From Flavobacterium sp. ACN2 (GTDB taxonomy: Bacteria > Bacteroidota > Bacteroidia > Flavobacteriales > Flavobacteriaceae), in assembly GCF_002303885.1 (NCBI RefSeq), contig NZ_MRCM01000002.1, positions 1-64,000 of the forward strand: a stretch of 64,000 nucleotides of DNA, in the 5' to 3' direction. The position numbers were made by a program, and so were the translations under genes. The notes below the pieces were generated by a model, which made no database searches, was not told where the DNA came from, and saw only the letters and a program-made list of their open reading frames with translations. This document shows, piece after piece, positions 1-9,222 of the stretch. How positions within the stretch are numbered: position 1 is the first letter of the stretch; each line of letters begins with the position of its first letter.

Positions 1-207
1 AGATTCTGAGATTCTGAGATGCTGAGATTCTGAGATTCTGAGATTCTGAGATTCTGAGATTCTGAGATTCTGAGATTCTGAGATTCTGAGATTCTGAGAT
101 TCTGAGATTCTGAGATTCTGAGATTCTGAGATTCTGAGATTCTGAGATTCTGAGATTCTGAGATTCTGAGATTCTGAGATTCTGAGATTCTGAGATTCTG
201 AGATTCT
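1..207. repeat. 8-bp satellite array (ATTCTGAG)n
   Basis: About 26 head-to-tail copies of ATTCTGAG, nearly perfect; the only clear variant is ATGCTGAG near position 19-26. The array is cut by the left edge of the window, so its true length is unknown. The unit resembles the AGATACTAAG units in the left arm of the palindrome at 14719-14824, so this may be an expanded arm of the same intergenic repeat family (inference). It is not a CRISPR: there are no spacers and the unit is too short. Confidence 0.97.
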
Positions 208-232
208 AATAAATTTACTGCGTAAATTTATT
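208..232. repeat. Perfect 11-bp palindrome at the array boundary
   Basis: AATAAATTTAC (208-218), a TGC loop, then GTAAATTTATT (222-232). The palindrome starts at the exact base where the satellite stops. It may be a boundary or fold-back point of the repeat. It has no U-rich tail typical of a terminator. Confidence 0.75.
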
Positions 233-250
233 ACCTGCAAGTCTGCAAAT

Positions 251-280
251 AAAAAAAGCCTCTTCAAAAGAAGAGGCTTT
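251..280 (-). terminator. Rho-independent terminator of the tRNA unit
   Basis: On the minus strand there is a 10-bp stem, AAGCCTCTTC/GAAGAGGCTT, with a 4-nt loop, followed by a run of seven U. It begins a few bases beyond the 3' end of tRNA-Leu, so it ends the Gly-Leu tRNA transcript. Confidence 0.85.
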
Positions 281-282
281 AG

Positions 283-368
283 TACTCAGAGCGGGACTTG
301 AACCCGCACGAACATTGCTGTTCACTGGATTTTAAGTCCAGCGTGTCTACCAATTTCACCATCCGAGC
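283..368 (-). tRNA. tRNA-Leu(UAA)
   Basis: A complete class II cloverleaf on the minus strand. The acceptor arms GCTCGGA and TCTGAGT pair with two G-U pairs. The anticodon stem is CTGGA/TCCAG with loop CTTAAAA (anticodon UAA). There is a long variable arm and a T arm GCGGG-TTCAAGT-CCCGC. Discriminator A; CCA is not encoded. Confidence 0.96.
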
Positions 369-384
369 ATTGTATGGTTTTTTG

Positions 385-457
385 AGCGAAAAACGGGGCT
401 CGAACCCGCGACCTCGACCTTGGCAAGGTCGCGCTCTACCAACTGAGCTATTTTCGC
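385..457 (-). tRNA. tRNA-Gly(GCC)
   Basis: A 73-nt cloverleaf on the minus strand. The acceptor GCGAAAA pairs with TTTTCGC; the anticodon arm is GACC-TTGCCAA-GGTC (anticodon GCC); the T arm contains GGTTCGAGCC. The discriminator is U, as is usual for tRNA-Gly, and CCA is not encoded. It lies 16 nt upstream of tRNA-Leu and is likely co-transcribed with it. Confidence 0.97.
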
Positions 458-512
458 ATTTTCAAATTCTATTTAAGAACTGCAACACTTGATTTGTTTC
501 GTATTGCGAGTG

Positions 513-542
513 CAAATTTAGGACATTTATTCAATTACACAA
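513..542 (-). promoter_or_regulatory. Bacteroidota-type promoter of the tRNA-Gly/Leu unit
   Basis: On the minus strand, TTG (540-542), a 19-bp spacer and TAAATTTG (513-520) match the -33/-7 consensus TTTG-N19-TAnnTTTG. The expected start lies about 45 nt before tRNA-Gly. Confidence 0.65.
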
Positions 543-619
543 GCGTTTTTTCAAAAAAAAATCCACTTATTTTATAACATTCTGATAACCTAAACTTTAA
601 AATTGAAAATTTTTAGATT

Positions 620-3226
620 TTATTTTTTAACCAGCATTCTTTTAATCTCATTCAGCTTCATCAATGCTTCTACTGGTGTAATGGCATTAATGTCGAGACT
701 CAAAATTTCTTCTTTTATCTCTTCCAACAAAGGATCATCTAGATTAAAGAAACTCATCTGCATTTCATCATTAGCAGATTTTATTCCGTTTAAAGCATCA
801 CTTGAATGGTTCTTTTCTAATTTCTTTAAAAGCTTTTGTGCTTTCGAAATAACCAGCTGAGGCATTCCAGCCATTTTAGCAACATGAATTCCGAAACTAT
901 GTGCGCTTCCTCCTTTCACCAGTTTTCTAACAAAAAGAACGGTATCTTTTAATTCTTTCACCGCCACATTAAAATTCTGGATTCTCGACATCGATTCTGT
1001 CATTTCATTCAACTCATGATAATGCGTTGCAAAAAGCGTTTTTGCTCTTCCTGGATGCTCGTGCAAGAATTCAGCAATTGCCCATGCAATCGAGATTCCG
1101 TCATAAGTACTAGTTCCTCTTCCAATCTCGTCTAGCAATACCAAACTTCTATCTGATAAGTTATTCAAGATCGAAGCCGTTTCGTTCATTTCGACCATAA
1201 AAGTAGATTCTCCCATAGAAATATTATCAGAAGCTCCAACTCTGGTAAAGATCTTATCGACAATTCCCATTCTAACACTATCAGCAGGAACAAAACTTCC
1301 CATTTGAGCCAAAAGCACAATTAGAGCCGTTTGTCTTAAAATCGCCGACTTACCAGACATGTTTGGCCCGGTAATCATAATAATCTGTTGTGTCTCCCTA
1401 TCCAAGAAAACATCATTGGCAATATATGGCGTTCCAACTGGCAATTGCTTTTCAATTACGGGATGTCTTCCGTTTTTGATATCCAATTCGAATGTATCAT
1501 CGATTTCAGGCTGCACGTATTGATTTTCGACAGCCATTTGCGTAAACGAACATAAACAATCCAGCTGCGCAACCAAATACGCGTTCATTTGAACTGGTTT
1601 GATGTAAGTCGAAATCCAAGCTACTAATTGCTCAAAAAGCTCACTTTCTATTTTATAGATCTTTTCTTCTGCTCCTAAAATTTTGGTTTCGTATTCTTTT
1701 AATTCTTCCGTAATATAACGCTCTGCATTAACCAAAGTCTGTTTACGAATCCATTTTTCTGGAACTTTATCTTTATGCGTATTTCTAACTTCAATGTAGT
1801 ATCCGAAAACATTGTTAAAAGAAATTTTCAATGAAGAAATTCCGGTTCTTTCCGATTCTCTTTTTTCAATTCCTTCTAAAAATTCTTTTCCTGAAGTCGA
1901 AATCGCACGCAGTTCATCCAATTCTTCATTTATTCCTGCTGCGATCGCATTTCCTTTTGAGATTGCGACTGGCGCATCTTGATTTAAGGTCGTTTTAATT
2001 TTTTCGCGAAGCAAATCACAAGCATGTAAACTATCTCCGATAACCTTCACCGCTTCCTGTGGACTTTCCAGTGCAAGCGTTTTAATCGGAATAATGGCAT
2101 CTAAAGATTCCTTTAAATACACAATTTCTCTTGGCGAAACTTTTCCTGCAGCAATTTTTGAAATCAAACGCTCTAAATCTGAAATCTGTTTAATCTGATA
2201 TTGGATATTATGCAGAATTTCTGGATTTGATTTTAAATACGCTACCACTTCATGACGGCCTTTTACCTTATTAGCATCTTTTAAAGGCAATGCCAACCAA
2301 CGTTTCAGCAAACGTCCTCCCATTGGAGAAAGCGTTTTATCGATAACATCCAAAAGCGTAACTGCATTTGGATTATAGCTATGATACAATTCTAAGTTTC
2401 GAATCGTAAAACGATCCATCCACACGTAAGCATCTTCTGCAATACGCTGAATTGCCGTAATATGCTGCACACGATTATGCTGGGTCTCTGACAAATAATA
2501 TAAAATTGCTCCAGACGCAATAATTCCTTCTTTTAATTCTTCAACCCCAAATCCTTTTAACGAATTCGTCTGAAAATGCTTTGTTAATGTTTCTAAAGCA
2601 TAATCTTCTTTATAAATCCAATCTTCTAGGTAGAAACTATGAAAATCTTCTCCAAAAGCCGTTTTGAAATCATTCTTATTATTCTTTGGAACCAAAACCT
2701 CGCTTGGATTAAAGTTCTGCAACAATTTATCAATATATTCTGCATTTCCTTGAGCCGTTAAAAACTCTCCTGTGGAAACATCTAAAAATGAAATTCCGAT
2801 ATTTTTATTAGCAAAATAAACAGATGCTAAAAAGTTGTTAGATTTCGACTGCAAAACCTCATCATTCAAAGAAACCCCAGGAGTTACCAATTCTGTTACC
2901 CCTCTTTTTACAATTGTTTTGGTCATTTTTGGGTCTTCAAGCTGATCGCAGATCGCAACACGAAGTCCAGCTTTAACCAATTTTGGCAAATAAGTATTAA
3001 CAGAATGATGCGGAAAACCAGCAAGCGCCGTTTCTGTATCAGATCCCGCACCTCTTTTTGTTAATGTTATTCCTAAAATCTTAGAAGCTCTAATGGCGTC
3101 TTCTCCAAAGGTTTCATAAAAATCTCCTACTCTGAAAAGCAGACATGCATCAGGATATTTAGCCTTGATTTCGTTGTACTGTTTCATTAAAGGTGTTTCC
3201 TTCACCACTTTCTCTTTAGCTGCCAA
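620..3226 (-). CDS. mutS: DNA mismatch repair protein MutS
   Basis: MutS binds mismatches and small loops and, using ATP, recruits MutL to start strand-specific repair. The 868 residues match the usual bacterial MutS length. The mismatch-reading Phe-X-Glu motif is at F36-Y37-E38 in the N-terminal domain. The C-terminal ABC-type ATPase has a Walker A GPNMSGKS at 620-627 and a downstream [11 protein letters not shown]alker B/signature region. The connector, lever and clamp regions are full length. The only start that keeps the conserved TPLMKQY segment in the family position is a TTG codon; the first in-frame ATG is at codon 14 and would shorten the N terminus. The gene stands alone, with the tRNA unit downstream on the same strand and DUF1573 divergent upstream. 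I see no hairpin terminator in the 160 nt after the stop. Confidence 0.97.
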   Translation of the reverse strand: MAAKEKVVKETPLMKQYNEIKAKYPDACLLFRVGDFYETFGEDAIRASKILGITLTKRGAGSDTETALAGFPHHSVNTYLPKLVKAGLRVAICDQLEDPKMTKTIVKRGVTELVTPGVSLNDEVLQSKSNNFLASVYFANKNIGISFLDVSTGEFLTAQGNAEYIDKLLQNFNPSEVLVPKNNKNDFKTAFGEDFHSFYLEDWIYKEDYALETLTKHFQTNSLKGFGVEELKEGIIASGAILYYLSETQHNRVQHITAIQRIAEDAYVWMDRFTIRNLELYHSYNPNAVTLLDVIDKTLSPMGGRLLKRWLALPLKDANKVKGRHEVVAYLKSNPEILHNIQYQIKQISDLERLISKIAAGKVSPREIVYLKESLDAIIPIKTLALESPQEAVKVIGDSLHACDLLREKIKTTLNQDAPVAISKGNAIAAGINEELDELRAISTSGKEFLEGIEKRESERTGISSLKISFNNVFGYYIEVRNTHKDKVPEKWIRKQTLVNAERYITEELKEYETKILGAEEKIYKIESELFEQLVAWISTYIKPVQMNAYLVAQLDCLCSFTQMAVENQYVQPEIDDTFELDIKNGRHPVIEKQLPVGTPYIANDVFLDRETQQIIMITGPNMSGKSAILRQTALIVLLAQMGSFVPADSVRMGIVDKIFTRVGASDNISMGESTFMVEMNETASILNNLSDRSLVLLDEIGRGTSTYDGISIAWAIAEFLHEHPGRAKTLFATHYHELNEMTESMSRIQNFNVAVKELKDTVLFVRKLVKGGSAHSFGIHVAKMAGMPQLVISKAQKLLKKLEKNHSSDALNGIKSANDEMQMSFFNLDDPLLEEIKEEILSLDINAITPVEALMKLNEIKRMLVKK

Positions 3227-3348
3227 ATTGTAATGTTTTTAAATGAAAAATTAAGACAGCGAATTTATGCTTTTTTAGCCGCATATGAAAAGCTTCAAAA
3301 ATTAAAATATTTTAAGATTTTTTTAGGTCGTAGTACAAGAATTTTATA

Positions 3349-3356
3349 TAGCTTTG
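3349..3356 (+). promoter_or_regulatory. -7 element (TAGCTTTG) for the DUF1573 gene
   Basis: TAGCTTTG matches TAnnTTTG and ends 26 nt before the ATG. I see no convincing -33 TTTG at the right spacing, so this is a half-supported promoter. Confidence 0.45.
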
Positions 3357-3382
3357 TTTATCATTAAAAAAGACCCTTAAAG

Positions 3383-3814
3383 ATGAAAAAAATAATCTTA
3401 TTCGCAATGTTAGCTGTTGCTGGTATTACAGCTACTAATGCACAAACAACTAAAAAAGCTAAAGCGGCTAAAGTTGCTAAAGTTGAAGGAGCTGGAATGG
3501 CTTTCGAAACTGAAACTATCGATTACGGAACTATCGCTCACAATGCTGATGGAAAACGTGAATTCGTTTTTGTTAACAACGGAACTAAGCCATTAATCAT
3601 TACTAACACTACAGGATCTTGCGGATGTACTGTTCCAACTACTCCAAAAGAACCAATCGCTCCAGGAGCTAAAGGTGTTATTGGTGTAAAATATGCTACT
3701 GATAGAGTTGGTGCTTTTACAAAAACTGTAACTGTAACTTCTAACGCAGAAGGACAACCTACAAAAATCCTTACTATTAAAGGTACTGTTTTACCAGATC
3801 CAGTAAAAAGCTAA
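3383..3814 (+). CDS. DUF1573 secreted protein
   Basis: A 143-residue protein. It has a signal peptide (residues 1-20, hydrophobic core then TNA-Q) and a short Lys/Ala-rich linker (22-34). One DUF1573 domain follows, with the signature ITNTTGSCGCTVP (Cys80 and Cys82). DUF1573 is an Ig/ASH-like beta-sandwich common in exported Bacteroidota proteins, and its biochemical role is unknown. The gene is monocistronic, with a TAnnTTTG element upstream and a strong terminator downstream. The coding sequence uses a narrow codon set (GCT, ACT, AAA), which suggests high expression; that is an inference from codon use only. Confidence 0.88.
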   Translation: MKKIILFAMLAVAGITATNAQTTKKAKAAKVAKVEGAGMAFETETIDYGTIAHNADGKREFVFVNNGTKPLIITNTTGSCGCTVPTTPKEPIAPGAKGVIGVKYATDRVGAFTKTVTVTSNAEGQPTKILTIKGTVLPDPVKS

Positions 3815-3837
3815 TCTGAAAAACATTTAAAATAATC

Positions 3838-3869
3838 AAAAAGCTTCCTTATCTTTGGAAGCTTTTTTT
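3838..3869 (+). terminator. Rho-independent terminator after the DUF1573 gene
   Basis: Stem AAGCTTCC/GGAAGCTT with an 8-nt loop, flanked by A-runs before and a T7 run after. It lies 24 nt past the stop codon. It sits 20 nt before the next ATG (3890), so the methyltransferase gene must start from its own promoter or by read-through. Confidence 0.85.
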
Positions 3870-3889
3870 ATGACTACAATTCAAAAACA

Positions 3890-4426
3890 ATGAGAAAACT
3901 CGAAAACAGCGAACTAGACCGTAAATCTATTGAAGATTTTAAAAAATCGGAGAAAACACCTTTAATATTAGTTTTAGACGATATTAGAAGTCTACACAAT
4001 ATTGGCTCTGTTTTTAGAACTGCTGATGCGTTTTTGATTGAAAAAATAATCTTATGCGGAATCACTGCAACTCCTCCAAATAAGGAAATCCATAAAACTG
4101 CCCTTGGCGCAACCGAAACTGTTGCTTGGGAACATCATGAAAATGTTTTGGAAGTTATCGAAAACTTAAAGAAAGAAAATGTTCTTACAATGGCAATTGA
4201 GCAGGTTGAAAGTTCTGTTTTTCTTCAAGATTTTAAAATCGAAAAAGACCAGAAATATGCTTTAGTTTTTGGAAATGAAGTTTATGGCGTTTCGCAAGAA
4301 GCCGTAGCAATCTGCGACGGATGTATTGAAATTCCTCAACTTGGAACCAAACACTCTCTTAATATTTCTGTAAGTGCCGGAATTGTGGTTTGGGATTTAT
4401 TTCAAAAAATGAACTGGCCAGAATAA
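3890..4426 (+). CDS. SpoU/TrmH-family RNA 2'-O-ribose methyltransferase
   Basis: A 178-residue SPOUT methyltransferase expected to transfer methyl from SAM to a ribose 2'-OH in tRNA or rRNA. All three SpoU motifs are visible: motif 1 with N38...R43 in IRSLHNIGSVFRTAD, motif 2 ALVFGNEVYGVS (124-135) and motif 3 IEIPQLGTKHSLNISVSAG (147-165), which builds the trefoil knot. The N-terminal RNA-binding extension of TrmH or RlmB is absent, so this is the short single-domain form. The substrate cannot be told from sequence; TrmH (Gm18) and TrmL-like roles are both possible. It follows the DUF1573 terminator closely. Confidence 0.9.
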   Translation: MRKLENSELDRKSIEDFKKSEKTPLILVLDDIRSLHNIGSVFRTADAFLIEKIILCGITATPPNKEIHKTALGATETVAWEHHENVLEVIENLKKENVLTMAIEQVESSVFLQDFKIEKDQKYALVFGNEVYGVSQEAVAICDGCIEIPQLGTKHSLNISVSAGIVVWDLFQKMNWPE

Positions 4427-4538
4427 AATCAATCCGGTTTTTACTAAAAAAAATGTGATTTTATGATATTTTTAAGCATTAAAATGTTAGAAATGTAAAT
4501 ATATTTTTTTATTATTATAAAATTGATACTTTTATAAA

Positions 4539-7500
4539 ATGAAAAATAATTATTTCTTAAAAGCATCTTTTTTATTCATCTTACTGCTGTCCAGTTTTAT
4601 TGGATCTGCACAACAATATACTTCAATTCCCGATTCTAACTTCGAACAAGCTTTAATCGATTTAAATATTGATAGTGGCACTATTGATGGTCAAGTTCTG
4701 ACTGCAAATATTATTAATCTAAAGACATTAGTCCTACAAGGAAAAAACATTTCAGATTTAACCGGAATAGAAAACTTCACAAATCTGGAATATTTAGACT
4801 TAGGTGCAATTAATAATGATCCTGATAGGAATAACAAAATCAGCTATTTAAATATCACCAAAAACACAAAGCTAAAGCTTCTAAGCTGCAATTTCAACAA
4901 TCTAACCAGTCTTGATTTATCAAAAAACACCAATCTAACTGAACTACATTTAAATGGAAACAAATTAAGTAGTATAAACATATCTAACAATAACCTTTTA
5001 GCAATTTTGAATTGTGGTGGCAACAATCTTACAGATCTAGATGTAACCCAAAATACAGCATTAAAACATTTATCTTTCGACAGAAACAAATTAACAGATA
5101 TAGATTTATCAAACAATACAGCATTAATCGGTTTATCCTGCAATTACAACGAATTAACAAATCTTAATATCAGTAAAAACATAAATCTTGATAATTTAAA
5201 TTGCAGTTTCAATAAATTAACCACTCTAGATGTTAGTCAAAATACTATTATTCAAGGCATATCCTGCGATGGCAATCAGCTAACAAGTTTAGATGTCAAT
5301 AATAATCCGATTTTAAAAACTTTAACTTTAAATAGCAATAAAATAAGTGCGTTGGACATTTCTAAAAATCTTCAATTATATATTATAGATGCTGGCAATA
5401 ATCAACTAACTAGCATCGATGTAACAAAGCATTTAAGATTAATCCATTTATACATTGGTAGTAATCCAATATCCAATCTAGATGTTGCAAATAATAGCGA
5501 TTTAGCAACATTATCTTTTAGTTCGACAAAGATTCCCAATATTGATACTTCTAAAAACCCCAAACTAACACAGTTATATTGTTCTAACACATTATTAACT
5601 TCTTTAGATGTTTCTAAAAATCCTGAGTTAACCAGCTTAGTCTGCAATAGTAATTCATTAACTTCTTTAAATTTAAAAAACGGGAACAATACTCTCCTTA
5701 ATAACTTAAGTTTTGTCTCCAACCCAAACCTTAACTGCATTCAAGTAGACAACGCAAATTATTCTAATGCCAATTGGGCTGCTTACAAAGACAATTCGGC
5801 TATTTATTCTAACGATTGCAGTAAATTTTCGGCTGTGGCTCCGCCAGTAATTAAAGCTACTGGCGATCAATTATATTGTCCTCAAGAAACTATAAAAATT
5901 GTAGCAGACGTAACCATAACAAACGATCCTTCTGAAACTGGAACCGAAGCCATTTACATTCAAATTTCTTCTGGATATTCTAGCGGTTTTGATAAACTTG
6001 TACTTTTAAATCCTACAGCGCATTCTAACATTACCACAAGTTGGGATGCTGTGGCAGGAAAACTAACATTATCAAGTACTACTGCCGGAACGGATGTTTT
6101 ATATTCCGATTTTGTTGCTGCTATTAAAGATGTTGCCTTTACAAATTCTTCTGCAACAGCTTCCGGAATCAAGACATTTTCTATTACAATGGGTAAAGCA
6201 AATTATTTACCCTCTACACAACATTATTATGAATATGTTCCAAGCATCGGGATAACTTGGACAGCTGCGAAAGAGGCAGCGGCAGCTCGTACTTATTACG
6301 GTCTTCAAGGTTATTTAGCAACCATATTATCTGCTGATGAAGCAAAACTAATTGGCGAACAAGCTTCTGGAACCGGATGGATTGGAGGAAGCGATGCTGA
6401 AACAGAAGGGGTCTGGAAATGGGTTACTGGTCCTGAAGCAGGAACTATTTTTTGGAATGGAAACGCAAATGGTTCAACGCCAAATTATGCTTTTTGGAAC
6501 ACGAATGAACCCAACCAACAAGGCGATGAAGATTATGCACACATTACACAGCCCGGTATAGGAATACGAGGCTCTTGGAACGACTTATCAAATGCAGGAG
6601 ATACCTCTGGAGATTATCAGCCAAAAGGATATGTAGTAGAATATGGCGGAATGCCTGGCGAAACTCCTTTGCAGATTGCAACCAGTACCAAAATCACTAT
6701 TCCTGTGGCAACACCAGCCAGTAATCTGAGTCCAGTTTGCGACTCAGGAAGCTTTACTTTAACTGCAACAGCAAATGCCGGTACGATTAACTGGTACGAT
6801 GCCGCTACAGGAGGAAATTTATTAGGAACTGGATCTACCTACACTACTCCACCAATACATACAACTACCACTTATTATGTTGATGCAGGCTGCGAATTAA
6901 ACCGAAAATCGATAACTGCAACTGTAAATACAACTCCCGCAACTCCTATTGCAGAACAAGACACCTATACCAATTGTGGCCCAGGGGTTTTAACTATTAA
7001 AGCAACTTCAAATATTGGTTCTATAAATTGGTATACTTCAGCAACTGGAGGAACAAGTCTTTATGTGGGAACAAGTTTTACCACTCCAACAATTTCATCC
7101 AATACCACTTATTATGCCGAAGCATCAAATAGTGGATGCATAAACCCAACTAGAACTCCTATAAATATAGAGATTTACACACCTCCAGCTGTTACTGATG
7201 AGACTTTGCCATTGTGCGAATTTAAAACCATAACATTAGATACGGGAATTTCTGGAATGGGTTATTTATGGTCAAATGGAGCTACAACTCAAACTACTAC
7301 TGTTAGTGCTGGCGGAACATACACGGTAGCCGTTACAAGTCCGTCTCCTGAAAATTGCACGAGCACAAAAACAATTATAGTCGAAGAGCATAAAATTCCG
7401 CAAATTGCGCGAGTTGACGTTGAAGGAACTAGAGCTATAATCTATCCTGTAAAATCAGAAGATTATTATGAATATTCTGTAGATGGTGTCAATTTTCAAG

Positions 7501-7856
7501 ATTCTACTATTTTCTACGATGTTCCTGGCGGATTACAAACTGCATATGCACGAGAAAAAAGTGGCTGCGGGCAAAATACCAAACAATTTGTAGTACTTGT
7601 TTTTCCTCCATTTTTTACACCAAACAACGATACTTACAACGATGTTTGGGAAGTAACGGGAATGGAAAATTATCCTCAGGCAGTCGTTACGATTTTTGAC
7701 CGCTACGGAAAATTAATAGCACAATTAAGTCGCTTCAAAATGACTTGGGACGGTACTTTAAATCAAGTTCCGCTTCCTGCTTCAGATTATTGGTACGCTT
7801 TAAAAGTAGATGATTCAATGCCGATTTTAAGAGGACATTTTACTTTGAAGAGATAG
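4539..7856 (+). CDS. Secreted LRR / C-type-lectin / Ig-like protein with T9SS type B sorting domain
   Basis: An 1105-residue exported multidomain protein. In order: a signal peptide (1-24, ending GSA-Q); about 15 leucine-rich repeats of about 21 residues (roughly 60-400) with recurring LTSLDLSKNTNL-type units; a beta-rich segment (about 440-560); a C-type-lectin-like domain (562-703) with the WNTNEPN and SWNDL motifs typical of the fold; two Ig-like CHU_C-associated repeats with INWY(D/T)xATGG cores (about 735-870); a further beta domain; and a C-terminal type B sorting domain from about 1024 (FFTPNNDTYNDVWEV to the end). The sorting domain marks it as cargo of the type IX secretion system, with a PorP/SprF partner. 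The domains suggest carbohydrate or protein binding at the surface; the ligand is unknown. It is monocistronic. Confidence 0.9.
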   Translation: MKNNYFLKASFLFILLLSSFIGSAQQYTSIPDSNFEQALIDLNIDSGTIDGQVLTANIINLKTLVLQGKNISDLTGIENFTNLEYLDLGAINNDPDRNNKISYLNITKNTKLKLLSCNFNNLTSLDLSKNTNLTELHLNGNKLSSINISNNNLLAILNCGGNNLTDLDVTQNTALKHLSFDRNKLTDIDLSNNTALIGLSCNYNELTNLNISKNINLDNLNCSFNKLTTLDVSQNTIIQGISCDGNQLTSLDVNNNPILKTLTLNSNKISALDISKNLQLYIIDAGNNQLTSIDVTKHLRLIHLYIGSNPISNLDVANNSDLATLSFSSTKIPNIDTSKNPKLTQLYCSNTLLTSLDVSKNPELTSLVCNSNSLTSLNLKNGNNTLLNNLSFVSNPNLNCIQVDNANYSNANWAAYKDNSAIYSNDCSKFSAVAPPVIKATGDQLYCPQETIKIVADVTITNDPSETGTEAIYIQISSGYSSGFDKLVLLNPTAHSNITTSWDAVAGKLTLSSTTAGTDVLYSDFVAAIKDVAFTNSSATASGIKTFSITMGKANYLPSTQHYYEYVPSIGITWTAAKEAAAARTYYGLQGYLATILSADEAKLIGEQASGTGWIGGSDAETEGVWKWVTGPEAGTIFWNGNANGSTPNYAFWNTNEPNQQGDEDYAHITQPGIGIRGSWNDLSNAGDTSGDYQPKGYVVEYGGMPGETPLQIATSTKITIPVATPASNLSPVCDSGSFTLTATANAGTINWYDAATGGNLLGTGSTYTTPPIHTTTTYYVDAGCELNRKSITATVNTTPATPIAEQDTYTNCGPGVLTIKATSNIGSINWYTSATGGTSLYVGTSFTTPTISSNTTYYAEASNSGCINPTRTPINIEIYTPPAVTDETLPLCEFKTITLDTGISGMGYLWSNGATTQTTTVSAGGTYTVAVTSPSPENCTSTKTIIVEEHKIPQIARVDVEGTRAIIYPVKSEDYYEYSVDGVNFQDSTIFYDVPGGLQTAYAREKSGCGQNTKQFVVLVFPPFFTPNNDTYNDVWEVTGMENYPQAVVTIFDRYGKLIAQLSRFKMTWDGTLNQVPLPASDYWYALKVDDSMPILRGHFTLKR

Positions 7857-7860
7857 TTTT

Positions 7861-7948
7861 TAATGAGAGAATATGTCAATTTGATAATTAGATAATTAAA
7901 AAAACATCTCTACAAAATTATCCAATTGACACATTATCTCATTATCTC
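7861..7948. repeat. Intergenic imperfect palindrome (AATTGACACATT type)
   Basis: A left arm at about 7861-7897 and a right arm at about 7915-7948 are near-complementary over some 30 nt around a short A-rich loop. The right arm shares AATTATCnAATTGACACATT with the element at 38044-38141, so these are two copies of one family. It fills the gap between the convergent LRR and folK-dNK genes and probably acts as a bidirectional terminator. Confidence 0.8.
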
Positions 7949-7950
7949 AA

Positions 7951-9084
7951 TTAATTAAGCTTCTTCTTAATTTCATTCAATATATAAAGATAATCTTCGT
8001 GTTTTTTTACAAAATCCCGGTCTGAAACATCAATGATTAAAACATTCAAATCGGTTTGAGATTTTATGTACTCCAAATACCCATTATTGATTCTGTCTAA
8101 ATATGTAGCTTCAATATTCTGCTCATAAATACGTCCGCGTTTTTTTATGTTTTGAAGAAGTCGCTCTGTATTCTGATATAGATAAACATACAAATCTGGT
8201 TTTGGCATTTCTTTATAAATGATATCAAACAGATTTCTATACAAACGATATTCATCTTCGGCAAGCGTTATTTTCGCAAAAATCAAAGATTTAAAAATAT
8301 GATAATCGGCAACTATAAAATCTTTAAACAAATCAAATTGCGCCAAATCATCGGCCAATTGCTGATAACGATCTGCTAAAAAAGACATTTCTAAAGGAAA
8401 CGCATATCTATTTTGATCTTTATAAAATTTGGGCAAAAACGGATTATCTGCAAATCGTTCTAAAACAGTTTTTCCGTTAAAATCTTCGGCTATTTTATGC
8501 ACCAAAGTAGTTTTTCCTGCCCCAATATTCCCTTCAAAAGCAACATAATTAAATTGATTTAGGGGAATTTGTGCAATCGGACTTTCCAGATTCTGTACAA
8601 CTGTACAAACACTATCATCTGGAGTTACGGCAATCAATTCGGGAATTGTTTTTTGCAAAATCGGATGTTTCCAACTTAACCTTAAATCCTGCATCGGAAG
8701 TAAAACAAAATTCCTGTTCTGCATTAGCGGATGCGGGACTTGAAGTTTTTCGGTATCGATTATTTCGTTATCAAAAGCAATCAAATCAACATCAATAATT
8801 CTAGACTGATACCCTTCTTGATTCAAACGGATTCTCCCTAGTTCTTTTTCGACTTTTAAAATTTGATTTAATACTTTTTGCGCAGAGGAATTGGTGTGCA
8901 AAAGAAGTGCGCAATTATAAAAAGCATCACTTTCAAACCCCCACGCAGGAGTTTCGTAAAGTTTTGAAACCTCGATAACAGTCCCCACATTTTGATGTAT
9001 TAAATCAATACAATTTTGAATGTTTTCTAGTCTGCTGCCTTGGTTGCTGCCTATCGATAAAACGACTTGATGCTGTAATTTCAT
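7951..9084 (-). CDS. folK: Bifunctional HPPK (FolK) - deoxynucleoside kinase fusion
   Basis: A 377-residue fusion. Residues 1-160 are 6-hydroxymethyl-7,8-dihydropterin pyrophosphokinase, which makes the pterin diphosphate used in folate synthesis; SIGSNQG (10-16) and RIIDVDL with metal ligands D98 and D100 are visible. Residues about 178-377 are a P-loop deoxynucleoside kinase of the dGK/dCK family, with FEGNIGAGKTT (183-193), the ER pair (209-210), and RGR and YLDRI segments in the lid region. Between them is only a short linker, and neither domain is truncated. Both domains phosphorylate small molecules but in different pathways (folate and nucleotide salvage). The fusion recurs in Flavobacteriia, as far as I know the family. 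The deoxynucleoside preference cannot be read here. It is divergent from sppA. Confidence 0.93.
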   Translation of the reverse strand: MKLQHQVVLSIGSNQGSRLENIQNCIDLIHQNVGTVIEVSKLYETPAWGFESDAFYNCALLLHTNSSAQKVLNQILKVEKELGRIRLNQEGYQSRIIDVDLIAFDNEIIDTEKLQVPHPLMQNRNFVLLPMQDLRLSWKHPILQKTIPELIAVTPDDSVCTVVQNLESPIAQIPLNQFNYVAFEGNIGAGKTTLVHKIAEDFNGKTVLERFADNPFLPKFYKDQNRYAFPLEMSFLADRYQQLADDLAQFDLFKDFIVADYHIFKSLIFAKITLAEDEYRLYRNLFDIIYKEMPKPDLYVYLYQNTERLLQNIKKRGRIYEQNIEATYLDRINNGYLEYIKSQTDLNVLIIDVSDRDFVKKHEDYLYILNEIKKKLN

Positions 9085-9222
9085 AATTAATGCAAATTAA
9101 CTAAAACTATTTTAGAATTAACCAATATATTTGTGAAACGACGTCTCAAATACAATCCTAAATTTAGATGTCTAGTTTGTAACATTTTGCCCTTTTTTGC
9201 TACTTATTAAAAAAATATACAT

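Noticed and set aside
1..207. Possible CRISPR array
   Set aside because: The unit is 8 bp with no spacers, and no cas gene is in the window.
298..492. 64-codon plus-strand open frame across the two tRNAs
   Set aside because: It is antisense to two complete tRNA cloverleafs and has no homology-like features.
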